Assembly: GCA_026419775.2 (NCBI GenBank)
Contig: JAOPGA020001415.1
Span: forward strand, 1-35,790
Direction: 5' to 3'
DNA: 35,790 bases
Source of the DNA: Acrasis kona
Taxonomy: Eukaryota > Heterolobosea > Eutetramitea > Acrasida > Acrasidae
Made by a program: the position numbers and the translations under genes. The notes under the pieces are model-generated. The model had not been told where the DNA came from. It ran no database searches and saw only the letters and a program-made list of their open reading frames with translations. Positions 1 to 9,495 of this stretch are shown here, piece by piece; the stretch's first letter is position 1, and every line of letters starts with the position of its first letter.

Positions 1-804
1 AGAGTTTACAGCAAGCACTACCTGGTCAGGTAAGTTCGCGGTATCTTTGTTAACAGTTTGGACAGACCAGAAGGTTGAGCCGTAAAAACTCCAGTTTCTG
101 ACGTGGTTTAAATAATGTAGCATGGCGTCTTCCTTCTTGATACCGGTAATTCTTGCGTGCTCATTGAAGATATCCTTCTCCCAGTCGTCAAGTTTACGAT
201 TAGATTGAAGAAGTGGTGCTGGAATGAAACGACCGATTTTATCCCTGCAGTGGTAAGTATAAGGTAACGTGATGTCTTACTTCAAAAAACCAGCAACGTG
301 GACTTTTTTGTTGTGGTCACCAAAGGTTACCTGCATTTGAAGACCAGCGAGCTCAATTGCGGCACTTTGTGAGCAAGGGTATGTTCCGTCCCTAACATCA
401 GCCACGGCTTGGATGTATGAATAATGTAGGAATTTGTCTTGCTCTCTAGGAATGGCCTTGTGTTTCAAAAATACTCTTCTTTTAAATACGATCTTGCTGT
501 CCTTTTCCCATTCTTTCTTTAACTTCTCCCACTCCATTTTCTCTCCAATGTACTTTTGGAAATCAGCGTCACTACCAACCGTCTCGTGAACCATTAGTTT
601 ACAGGGTTGCTCGTCATCGTCTAGACATCTGCACTCTCCATTCTTATAATAGAACAATGCAAACGTTTCTTTCTGTTGCAGTTCTATCTTCTCCGCAACC
701 ACGTTCATGGCCAAATCTTTAGCGGATATGTTGGAATTTACTGCCAAGGTCTTAAAGGAGTCATCAACGAAGTAAACACGGATAACAAGCTTGACCTCTG
801 CCAT
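1..804 (-). CDS. FERM-domain protein, N-terminal part (runs off left edge)
   Basis: Exons 804..281 and 244..<1 are joined by a 36-nt intron (280..245, GTAAGA...CTGCAG); without splicing the frame would stop at TAA 3 bases into the intron. The 256 visible residues form a FERM domain: a ubiquitin-like F1 lobe (about 1-75), an acyl-CoA-binding-like F2 lobe (about 100-220) with FKRRVFLKHK, the LHYSYIQAVADV helix and a LAGLQMQVTFG motif, then the YGSTFWSV strand that opens the PH-like F3 lobe. FERM domains link membrane receptors or phosphoinositides to actin; talins, MyTH4-FERM myosins and ERM-like proteins carry them. Because the ubiquitin-like lobe starts right at the Met, this is an N-terminal FERM (talin- or FrmA-like arrangement) rather than a myosin tail, but what follows is outside the window. 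The start ATG at 804 is the first in frame. Confidence 0.85.
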
Positions 805-947
805 TTCTTAGTGATGCTAAAATATCGTCAAATGTCATGTATCAGACCAATCAAATGGATCATTACAATTGTCCCAAGCAGTTGGATGGACAAGCAGACG
901 AAAATGGATTCAATTCAAATAGCAAAGATAAATTATTTTATATTACA

Positions 948-2262
948 TTACATTGCATGATCTAGCTCTAACGTGGTCACAATTGCATCCACGCTCCGGG
1001 TACCGGCCCTGACTGCATCCATGATTCCTGTTTTTACGTGCTTTGTACAGCCTATAGGAAGAATGTGTACGAGCGCATGAGACACACCGAAAGGAAGTCG
1101 GAACTCAATGTCAATCCTCCTCCATTCTACGGTTTGAAGATTCTTTAAAACCTCCAGTTCTGGATCCTCAATGTAAGATGCTTTTTTTGAGACCGAGTCC
1201 CTGTCAAACTCTGTACCTTGTAGATCGCACCCATAACTCAGGATGCCGTTTGTACTAATGAGGTTTGCGTCGTCCAACTGTTGACCGGCTCTGATTTGAT
1301 TTTCTTTTCCTGAAGGAGGACCCACCACAACATCTGCGTCTGACTCATAATTGATGTTACGTCTAAAGTGACCCTCGTAGCTTCTATCAAAGTTACTGAA
1401 CCCACGAATTCTATAGTCAGGTGAACCGAACCAATCGGGTGTAGGGTAGGGATTGTAAGAACGAATGCTACCAGAAGTGAAGGAAATGTTGAGGTCAAAA
1501 TGGATTATGGTAACAGATGTTCTATATTTAAACATTCTTAAGGCTTGCATGTAACATGATGTGGGTTCTGACATTCTGTTAAGAAGACTCTTTTTATAAT
1601 CTTTATTGTCTGTAAGACGTAATTGTGGGCCGGTGTGACCATAAAATCTCATAAAGAAGAAACTGTTTTTGGCCCAAAATGTTTTTAGAATTTGGTTCTT
1701 TTCACGACGAAGACCAAGGTGAGGAGAAGCAATAGACATGTATGACTATTAAAGTTATTTTTGTGTAATTTAAATAAGTAATTTACGATTAATTCTAAAC
1801 GTGGTGCGAATTGGGTTTGGAATGTTTTTGCAAAAGCATAAACAGTGTTTGTGTCAAATAGAACACCGAGAGCATATCTGGAGACCAAGCCACCGGCAGA
1901 ATGTCCTACGACAGATAATTTGTGCTTAGCACCGCATGGTATAGCATTAATTTGTTCTTTGTGCGTATTAAAGAGCTCAACTACTTCTTCAGCAAACCAT
2001 TGGCCTTGTTGGTCGATGCCACTGTGTGCCTTCAAGTATTTGTGATTTTTTGATTTTAGCTAAAAGTTTAGTAATTGAAAAACAATAAAAAGTAGCGTAC
2101 AATAATGTAGTTTTCCCTTTCAAATCTCTTTTCCAAAAAGCTTCCAATCGTGTCGAAATCGTTGGGTCCTGCACCAAGACCTACACAGCAAAGGAATATA
2201 TGGTAGGGGTCTCCAGGTTTTGGGTTGTTCGTTAGTACCCTGGCATGTTTCAAAAGTGTCAT
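948..2262 (-). CDS. DUF676/ROG1-like lipase-type alpha/beta hydrolase
   Basis: Three exons, 2262..2101, 2059..1787 and 1745..948, with two phase-0 introns of 41 nt, give 410 aa. The family is recognised from the nucleophile elbow GHSAGG (Ser108), the following LVSRYALG, the SPHLGLRR motif after the second intron, the FTSGSIRSYNPYP segment that carries the acid region, and a late SHALVHI histidine. DUF676 proteins are serine hydrolases (yeast Rog1 and plant relatives) thought to act on lipids. One oddity: the usual His-Gly dipeptide of the oxyanion loop after strand 3 reads Val27-Gly28 (CCVGLGAGPNDF). The gene lies tail-to-head with the FERM gene, 143 bp upstream of its start. No signal peptide is visible, so it is probably cytosolic. 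Splice joins restore the family consensus at both boundaries, so I am fairly sure of the model. Confidence 0.87.
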
Positions 2263-2446
2263 AGTTGTTGTGTTGAAATTGTTGTTATTGTTTGCAGTTT
2301 ATTTTTAAAACATCTAATTTTAAAAGGCGCTATGCGGAAAAATCATTTTTTTTTTAGATTGTGACCCCGCTCACCTTTATAGTTATGGAATATGCCCCAA
2401 GTTTCTAATTTCATCCCAAATTATACATGATGGTAAAAATATTTAT

Positions 2447-3997
2447 TCAAAATTTTCTTTGTGCTAACTGTGCCTCATACAAACTTCTTGGCTCCAAACC
2501 ATCCTTGTTGGTTCCTTCAATATATCCTTGATTCTTACTGAAAGCACACGGAGGTTTCTTTCCAGTAACATAGCCATGACAACCGATACCAAAATTTTGA
2601 GCAGTTGGTGGTTTCTGTACACATATACTGCCACCATTAACAACTCTCACATTCCATGCAACACTATTCGCTGCAGACCACCCATGAGAGCTACCATAAT
2701 TGCCTCTATTATAAATACCGAGTGCAAGGTTTTTACTCTTTGAGATAATGTTGTCGTATAACAACCCAGTTGACCAACGCCTGTGACCCTCACTAGAAGC
2801 AAAGTTATTATCACAAGTAGAATTGAAAAACACAATTCCACTCGCTCTAGATGCTCCATTTGACACATAGTGATGTCTACCATCAGCTGCTTTACAATTT
2901 TTAAATAAGATTTGTTGAGCAGCTTCGCTAGCACAGAAATTGTACATGCGACCTCCAGTGGTTATCGCAACTGGCCTGACGGCCGTAACACCATCCACTG
3001 TTCCATAAACAGTTGTAGAAAAATCAACACCTGCAAAACCAAAATGTATCATTGTGCATCTTCTGACCCATACATGCTCAGAACCTACAAACGACAACGC
3101 TGTCCATGCGTGGTTCTCGTCGTCAGGTCTACCATTTGTTTGCACATCAATACGTAAGTTTTCGACACCAATGTGTCTTGGCGTATTCTTCTTGTCATAT
3201 TTATAAACATAGCTTTGTGACAAGCTTCGCTTAAGCGAATTGAATACAGGGGCGTCAATGGTGATTTCGTTACCGTTGACTGCAGTTACCAATCTATTAA
3301 AAATGATTGGAAATTGATCCTGAGGGGTCCATTTAGGATCTCCCTCTGGTTCACCATAATTTACTGATTTTAACCAGGCGTCAGTAGTTGGATAAGTAAT
3401 CACAACCGTATCGCCGACTTTAAAACTTTGTTTTTCTACTTTGACGACGTTGTCGCCGACCTTCATATCGTTAATAACGTTGGTTTTGGTGCCTTGGACT
3501 TGATCTGACCAATGGTCGTTCTTTCCGTTACCAGCAATGACAACTGTACGTTGGTGGGGGTTGTCGCCGAGAGCGTATAATATGGTGTCTGTTTTTTCTT
3601 CGTGACCTTGTCCGGATCCTCTTAGCACCACGCCGGATGCTCTGATTCTGATGGTGCCACGAATGTTGTATTTACCGGGTCTTAATAGGAGGGCACCACG
3701 GTATTGAGATGTGTTGTTTATTGGTAGGGAAGAGACTTGATCAATTGCGGCTTGAATGTATCCGGTATGGTCGTCCATTCCTTTCCAATCTAAAGTTTTA
3801 ACAACAGGAATGTTTGGTATGTCTGCGCCGGAGTGGTATCCTGAGTAAGAAAAATCCGGAATGACATTTCCTTCTCCATCTCTTTGATAAGTCAGCTTGT
3901 GGGATCTTGCATCGTATTTAACAATGTTGGATTGCCAGCCATATGTTGTGGCGGCAAAAAGTACAGATAATACTAGAACCCATTGAAGTAGGGTCAT
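2447..3997 (-). CDS. Secreted right-handed beta-helix (pectate-lyase-fold) protein
   Basis: Single exon, 516 aa. The start is the ATG at 3997: it opens directly into a signal peptide (TLLQWVLVLSVLFAATTYG), whereas upstream in-frame codons are not ATG. The region DDHTGYIQAAIDQ...RGALLLRPGKYNIRGTIRI and SGVVLRGSGQG is the entry turn typical of pectate-lyase-superfamily beta helices. Repetitive short strands follow (for example RHIGVENLRID, HVWVRRCTMIHFGFAGV, QILFKNCKAADGRHHYV, GIVFFNSTCDNNFA). No catalytic set can be assigned with confidence; the H-H and R residues near HHYVSNGASRASG and EGHRRWSTG are candidates. Likely role: binding or cleaving polysaccharide outside the cell or in a digestive vacuole. 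The intronless frame and bacterial-style fold make horizontal origin possible. A hairpin sits immediately 5' of its start codon (see separate entry). Confidence 0.82.
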   Translation of the reverse strand: MTLLQWVLVLSVLFAATTYGWQSNIVKYDARSHKLTYQRDGEGNVIPDFSYSGYHSGADIPNIPVVKTLDWKGMDDHTGYIQAAIDQVSSLPINNTSQYRGALLLRPGKYNIRGTIRIRASGVVLRGSGQGHEEKTDTILYALGDNPHQRTVVIAGNGKNDHWSDQVQGTKTNVINDMKVGDNVVKVEKQSFKVGDTVVITYPTTDAWLKSVNYGEPEGDPKWTPQDQFPIIFNRLVTAVNGNEITIDAPVFNSLKRSLSQSYVYKYDKKNTPRHIGVENLRIDVQTNGRPDDENHAWTALSFVGSEHVWVRRCTMIHFGFAGVDFSTTVYGTVDGVTAVRPVAITTGGRMYNFCASEAAQQILFKNCKAADGRHHYVSNGASRASGIVFFNSTCDNNFASSEGHRRWSTGLLYDNIISKSKNLALGIYNRGNYGSSHGWSAANSVAWNVRVVNGGSICVQKPPTAQNFGIGCHGYVTGKKPPCAFSKNQGYIEGTNKDGLEPRSLYEAQLAQRKF

Positions 3998-4646
3998 GAT
4001 TGATATCGTTGTCGATATCAATTTCCGGAGAATATCAAAAGACAACCGAGCAGATCGATGTCTACCAACCACACGAACAAAACTTCGTTGTGTTGTGAGT
4101 TCTTCAGGACCTTAGGACATACTTTAATATTGGCCTTTCGTGATTGTTGTTTGTTCAACAATGGAACATGAAGTTGTTCTTTCACGCTTGTTAGAACAAT
4201 GGTTTCTTGGTATCTAGATAATTTGGCGAAGAAGAAGAGACAATTAAACCAAATGCATCATAAGTAATGTTTTACGAAATTAATGCAACGAGATCATTCA
4301 AGTGACTTCAACTTTGTCCACATCTCTTTGAGTAAAGTGACAAATTGGTGATATAAAATCGATTGAATCTTGACATACCATTATCGTAGCACATGAAGAT
4401 TTAACTTATGTCCTGAAAATAATTATTGGTGCGCCAATGTCCTCGGCTTCATAAGATGTGTAACCAATTATTCTATCTTGCCCTTATTAGTATTTAAATT
4501 GAGTTCGCCGGCGTGTTTGTTCATATCTTCGGAGCACAGTATTTGGCTCCGGGTGGTAATTTGTTTCACTGCATCTCCGGAGAAACTGTCCCAATCAAAC
4601 AAACAATCGGGACAACAAGTATTTTGCTTTGAAACAAATTACAATC
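3998..4646. other. Divergent intergenic region (promoters of two genes)
   Basis: 649 bp between the start codons of the beta-helix gene (minus) and the TM-hydrolase gene (plus). No ORF here looks coding. It must hold both promoters; apart from the hairpin next to the minus-strand start I see no clear TATA element or binding-site cluster. Confidence 0.5.
3999..4022 (-). promoter_or_regulatory. Perfect 10-bp hairpin abutting a start codon
   Basis: ATTGATATCG, a 4-nt spacer and CGATATCAAT form a perfect 10-bp inverted repeat. In the beta-helix mRNA the stem would end one base before the initiator AUG at 3997, in the 5' leader. A stem this close could hinder start-codon recognition, or the DNA palindrome could be a protein-binding site. 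The repeat is seen directly; function is inference. Confidence 0.6.
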
Positions 4647-6411
4647 ATGTTAAAAGACCCCCTCGGACCTGTTCTGAAATTGGTTTATTTAGCAGGGTTG
4701 TCGATACCGATATTGTCTGTGATAGCTTCACTACTTTACATATTGCTATGTATTGCTATCACCTTTACACCTGGATTCCACACAAGAAGTAATTTGTACT
4801 TGAATGTGTGGGGTGCGGTGATATGTATTTGTTTATCATTAGTATTGATTCTATCGGTGACATCACCACTTAGGAACAAAATTGTTAACACCATGCACTT
4901 ACTTTTTACATTAATTGCAATGTTCTTGACATTCTCTTTATTCACCTGTTACGCAGTTACATCGGTTGAATTTTTGACAGCATACACATGGCTATTTAAC
5001 TGTTTATTATGCATCCTCATTTTTGCTAGATACATGTATTTGAGTTCAAGAGAGAAGAGTGAGAGCACAATAGAAGTCCCAATAGTTGTGGACAGTGATG
5101 ATAGCTCTATTAATGCTGCTGTTGAAACAGAACAAGGCGAAGAGACCAAGCTTTTAGTCAGCAGCGATTCCACCCGGAAGCAGAAGAAGTTCAAGAAAGC
5201 CGAAGCGAGAATTGCAAACGTGTTCCAATACTTACTTTGGATTTTCATTATTATAGCCTCAGGATTTACTCTTGGTGTTAATGCTGTATTTAGAGCATAC
5301 TACACACAGAATGCAATTCCACCGGGTATGTTGTTTCATGATTAATGTGTTTATTATATTAGGCGACATGTACACTCTGTCCAGCGGACAAGTCATGCAC
5401 ATGAGTTGCGTTGGACCGAAAAGGTTCAACTCCACAACATTAATTCTGGAGACCGAAATATCACAAGTTGCTTATGGAGCGTGGAGATTCCTAATCCCAA
5501 GTCTCGTCAAACGCGACAAAGAATTACGTGTATGCTGGTACGATCGTGCAGGATATGCATGGTCAGAAAGTTTTGAATACAAGCGCACAGGAGACGCAAT
5601 CACCAACGAACTACACGAACTTTTAATGTTGAGCGGAGAGATTGATCCTGGCCAGCAAAGAAACAGAGTCGTCATCGCAGGTCATGGTTACGGAGGTTTA
5701 CTTGCCAGAGCCTTCCACAAAAAGTATCCTCACCTAGTCGGCGGAATTGTGTTCATTGACTCCTCTACTGAGAACGGAACCTTGATTGAAAGTGAGAGGC
5801 ACAACATTACCAGAAAAGATGTAATCAATCAAAATCGTGCGGCGCTCAGTAACCTACACACTGCTGCCGTCACAGAGGGTCTTGGATATAACAGGATCGC
5901 AAGCAGGATTGGTCAGTACTATTGGACTCGCGATGAATCGCACTCTTGCGGACAAGCTGCATGTTATGACTGGGTCATGAGTGGTTTAGTTAACAATAAT
6001 AGATTTTCGTTAAACACATATTCTGAACTTTACTATTTATCAGAAACCGAAAATTTATTCATACCAAAGGACAACACTACCTATTATGACGGTGACCTTT
6101 ACTTGGGAAATTTACCAATTAGTGTGATTACCTCAGGAGCTAACGTTAATGGAAAATGTAACGACACTAATGTTGATGTTTATGTTCAATTGGGTACCGT
6201 GAAAAATAAAGAGGAGTTTTGCTCTGAATGGGACAAGGAGATTGAATGGAGGGGACCCATTCATGCAGCACAGCAGTTTTCGCTTTCTAGAATGTCAAGT
6301 CAATCCACGTGGAAGATCTATCCAAAGAGTGTGAGGCATGAGATTGCGTGGGACGAACCAATAACACTTGCGGATGATATAATAGAAGTTGTGAGACTTT
6401 CCATCAATTAA
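4647..6411 (+). CDS. Five-TM protein fused to an alpha/beta-hydrolase-like domain (nucleophile lost)
   Basis: Exons 4647..5325 and 5363..6411 (37-nt intron, GTATGT...TTAG, phase 1), 575 aa. Five hydrophobic segments lie at about 13-40, 51-72, 83-104, 109-130 and 192-214, with an acidic/polar loop at 135-188. The spliced junction gives PPGDMYTLSSGQVMHMSC, the standard entry to a family of alpha/beta hydrolases, followed by VCWYDRAGYAWS and a late RHEIAWDEP containing the expected catalytic His. The nucleophile elbow reads A-G-H-G-Y-G-G: residue 335 is Gly (GGT, 5686-5688) where Ser is expected (AGT would be a one-base difference). The protein is therefore probably catalytically dead, or uses another mechanism, and may serve as a ligand-binding or scaffold ectodomain. 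The start is the first ATG before the first TM segment. Confidence 0.88.
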
Positions 6412-6420
6412 ATGTGATTT

Positions 6421-6585
6421 TTAATCTTTTGTTTCTTCACTCTTCTCCTCGCGAAATAAACTTGCAATTGCTTCTTTCCCTGCTGTTGCAACTGCTGTGA
6501 CTTCTTCTAAAATTACATTGGTGATGCCGGGTTCATGTGCATTACTATTATACTGCTCCGCTAGTTTTCTGTCTTCCTCGTTCAT
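6421..6585 (-). CDS. Small hypothetical protein, possibly the 3' exon of a spliced gene
   Basis: A 54-aa frame from ATG 6585 to TAA 6421, charged and Ala/Glu-rich (ends FREEKSEETKD). The same frame stays open upstream (TKWVDQFKLKIAN) to a candidate splice acceptor CTTAG around 6628, so the Met at 6585 may be internal. A second short frame from ATG 6722 (MVQLGRVKVYIHRGFYELLR) ends at a GTAAAA donor, which is tempting as a first exon, but the phases do not match. It is convergent with the TM-hydrolase gene, the stops being 9 bp apart. No family recognised. Confidence 0.38.
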   Translation of the reverse strand: MNEEDRKLAEQYNSNAHEPGITNVILEEVTAVATAGKEAIASLFREEKSEETKD

Positions 6586-6787
6586 GTTTGCTATTTTTAG
6601 TTTGAATTGATCAACCCATTTAGTTCTAAGACGACTTTTTGCAATTGAAATGAAATTTTTACCCTCAGCAGTTCATAAAAACCGCGATGGATATATACTT
6701 TGACTCTACCCAATTGTACCATATAAGAACACCCCACGAATACATTTCCACAACCCCAACCACAACAAATTAAGAGAGGATAAGAAT

Positions 6788-6997
6788 ATGGATTTAGAGA
6801 GTTGCTTTGATGTTGTTAGTGCGATTGTCCTTGTGAGTTCAATGGTTGTTCAAAATAAAAAAATACACTTGAAAATCTTTGCGGCCTTCCGTGCAGCTCG
6901 TATGAAAGTTATGTCACTTCTTATTTCAAAAATTTTTTATTTGTTATTACATTTATCTACGGGCTGCAATTTGCAATATACCAGCAATCAAATATAA
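6788..6997 (+). CDS. Small hypothetical ORF behind a promoter-like segment
   Basis: 69 aa from ATG to TAA. The 100 bp upstream contain TATA-like strings (GATATATAC near 6698, CATATAAG near 6720) and a CA-rich leader, as expected of a transcribed gene. The product has a hydrophobic middle but no recognisable motif, and its last 45 bp overlap the 3' end of the six-TM gene on the other strand. A GTGAGT donor at about 6830 could remove part of the frame. This could equally be the leader of a non-coding transcript; low confidence. Confidence 0.27.
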   Translation: MDLESCFDVVSAIVLVSSMVVQNKKIHLKIFAAFRAARMKVMSLLISKIFYLLLHLSTGCNLQYTSNQI

Positions 6998-7768
6998 AGA
7001 TCCAGCAATGACCCACAATACACCAGCTTCAGTTTGGAATGATCTGCTGAAGAAGGTATTGAGGAAACTAGTCCATGCGATGGAGCCAAGTAACAATAGA
7101 ATTGAAGCGACAGTGTACATGACTGTGGCAATACCGTTTAGATACAGACTCGAGATTAAACTCTTTGGTGCGACTTCAAAGGTAGCAGCTCCGTTTGTGC
7201 GGCCAGTCAAGTTGTTCGTGTATGTGTGGTACAAGTAGATGCCGTCAACAATGCTGCCGTAGTTGCGGATGAGGAAGTAGGCAAGGATTAGAGAGGATCC
7301 AATAATCCAAATAATTGTACCAGCGTTGAATGTATCAAATCTACTAGTACCAGATAACCATAGTGCGGCACCAATAATCATAAGGATGCTTCCAAGGAAG
7401 AAGGCGATGCTAGCAAATATGTTCAAGAAGTGATATGGAGTTCTTGAGTTCTTGTTTCCTAGGTCAAATCCTCCAATGAATGCAAATACTGACGCTAGTG
7501 TGAAAAATGAGAAGGCAATGATCCAGAGGACTCCACTGGCGACGTAGTGATATCCGAAGTCTGCTAAACTGATAGCTGCACCTACTAGTAGTAGAACACC
7601 TCCAATGAACATGGACAGACCCATGAGAGCTCCCATGATTTGTGATAAAACTTGGGACTTTGCTTCGACAGGAGCTGCGTAGGCTGTTTGAGTTACTGTT
7701 GTTTGTGTGACTGTAGTGGAACCATCGGTTGTTGGTAGTAAATTTAAGGTGTTTTCTGTTGATGACAT
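6953..7768 (-). CDS. Six-TM protein made of three YrhK-like two-helix repeats
   Basis: Single exon, 271 aa, start ATG 7768. A Thr-rich N-terminal tail (about 1-40) is followed by six hydrophobic segments at roughly 47-68, 77-100, 114-138, 148-166, 207-232 and 247-267. The second helix of each pair carries the same pattern: GVLWIIAFSFFTLASVF (79-95), GTIIWIIGSSLILAYFL (150-166) and GVLWVIAGSLYLIAGIL (249-265). This G-x-x-W-I-I/V-x-x-S pattern resembles the bacterial YrhK hairpin domain, so the protein reads as three tandem copies of a two-TM unit. Function unknown; probably a membrane protein of an internal or plasma membrane. The gene itself is confident, the YrhK relation less so. Confidence 0.78.
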   Translation of the reverse strand: MSSTENTLNLLPTTDGSTTVTQTTVTQTAYAAPVEAKSQVLSQIMGALMGLSMFIGGVLLLVGAAISLADFGYHYVASGVLWIIAFSFFTLASVFAFIGGFDLGNKNSRTPYHFLNIFASIAFFLGSILMIIGAALWLSGTSRFDTFNAGTIIWIIGSSLILAYFLIRNYGSIVDGIYLYHTYTNNLTGRTNGAATFEVAPKSLISSLYLNGIATVMYTVASILLLLGSIAWTSFLNTFFSRSFQTEAGVLWVIAGSLYLIAGILQIAARR

Positions 7769-8776
7769 GTTGTGATTTTTTTTTGTTGTTTGTGGATAAT
7801 ACACTTTGATTCTTTAAATAAGTCTCTGTAGTATAGAGTCTATGTAGTTAAAAATATACCATTAAAAATAAATACTTCTATAATTTTGTACAATTTAAGG
7901 GAAAAAAGCGAATAGCGGTTATCCAGATCTATTAATAAGATAAAATGAACCATATTCATCTTTTTTGATATTTACATCCAGAAGAGGATTAAAGCGCCTG
8001 TGTGAAGCTGTCACTGTCAGTGGATGACCTTGGTCTATTGCCAATCGTTTGTTTCTTCTGCATCCATTAATCTATCGACCTGCTTTTTTTGTGGGGAGCT
8101 TAATTTGACACATTCCATCTTTTTCCTTGACATTCTTGACCTTGTCTATCGTTGTTTTTTAACCGAAGAACTTTTGTTTTTTTTTTGTTATGAAAAGTGC
8201 TATACTGGCGCAGTCATAAAGATCGTCTAGATAGAGGGTTGTTCATCGCCAACAGCTAACACTATGTGCGGACTGGATACACCAACAATGACAAATAGTG
8301 GTTTGTGAATATTGTCGACAATAAATTTTTATCTAATCTGATATTTACTTCCATGGCCTAATAACTACTTTTCAACGTTTGTGTTTCTATGTTGGCTAGA
8401 TTTTGACACATGTGATCATAGTTGCTTGTTTCTTAATGCTATTGGTTGCATGATCTACAACTTGACTACAGTGTGCTCCAAAAACGATAGCTCCAAAAAA
8501 GTGTAACTAATCCTTGATATTTATGTGAGGCTTATAATTGCAATGGAAAAATATTCAATACTATAGCCAGATATAAAAATATTAGATAAATAATTTAAGA
8601 GTAATTTAGTACGAATTTATAAGCTCTATACTTTCAAAAATTTTAGAAGTTGGTGTTTTGATGTAAGTTACCGAATGCTGTTACTTGCGGACAAATAGAG
8701 ATGATTTATTTAGATTGTTATCCATAAAAAGTAAAATTAAAAATAGTAAAGTTATTTATAATCACTTTCCTTTTAA
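7769..8776. other. Long divergent intergenic region
   Basis: About 1 kb between two divergent membrane-protein genes, AT-rich with long T and A runs. The only ORF over 60 codons (8024-8230) is low-complexity and not convincing. A perfect 14-bp palindrome TATTGTCGACAATA lies at 8310-8323. No RNA gene is recognisable. It presumably holds two promoters. Confidence 0.45.
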
Positions 8777-9409
8777 ATGAAAAACAAAATGCAACAAAAC
8801 CAAGATGAGGGCGCTACTAGTGAAGTAGTAATTCCATTAGAGAACAATGGTGTGGCACAAATAAGTCCTCCAGGATCTACTTCTCCCATCGGATCAAAGC
8901 AACTTTTAACGCAAACAGTTGTAGATGTAGCTGGAGACAGAAGGGATACTATACGGAGTGCATCAAATGTTGGATTGAGATACGGTTCCCTCATGCATGG
9001 CATTATACAATTCTTTTTCATTTTCATTTATGGATCAACAATGTTGAATTCGTCTTCGTTGAAGGGCACCGTGCCAGATAGGATAAATATATGTATGGCA
9101 ATGTTTTTGTTAATGCCTACACTTATGCTTGGGTTCGCAAGCACTGGTGCTGAGTTCTCACTACATGTTAAAAGAAATGCAATGATAATATTTTTATCGG
9201 CGTATTGTCTGTTATTCATTCCGATAGTAGTCCTCAACCTAACAACAATATTCTACGGAAATGTAGGAGTGCTGCTTGTGTTGGCTGGGAATGTTTTATT
9301 TTATATTATTGTAATTTTTGCGGCGAGTGTAAGGTTCCACATACTAAGAAGAGAGATGGCAGAGGAGAGAGAAAAGGATATCACTGAAGGTCTTGTAGAT
9401 GAAGTGTAA
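8777..9409 (+). CDS. Four-TM hypothetical membrane protein
   Basis: Single exon, 210 aa from ATG 8777. A polar, probably disordered N-terminal 60 residues is followed by four hydrophobic helices at about 72-90, 104-123, 135-157 and 163-184, then a short charged tail (REMAEEREKDITEGLVDEV). The even helix number puts both tails on the same side, presumably cytosolic. No family recognised. It is convergent with the kinase gene, the stops being 86 bp apart. Confidence 0.7.
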   Translation: MKNKMQQNQDEGATSEVVIPLENNGVAQISPPGSTSPIGSKQLLTQTVVDVAGDRRDTIRSASNVGLRYGSLMHGIIQFFFIFIYGSTMLNSSSLKGTVPDRINICMAMFLLMPTLMLGFASTGAEFSLHVKRNAMIIFLSAYCLLFIPIVVLNLTTIFYGNVGVLLVLAGNVLFYIIVIFAASVRFHILRREMAEEREKDITEGLVDEV

Positions 9410-9495
9410 ATAAACAATACAATTAAACAAACTTTTAATTCATAAAATGAACATGCTGCAACTCACCATCCCGTTACTAAAGTAGATTACATCAT

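Noticed and set aside
8024-8230. 68-codon plus-strand ORF
   Set aside because: Low-complexity Phe/Leu/Cys composition from T-rich DNA; no motif or promoter-like context.
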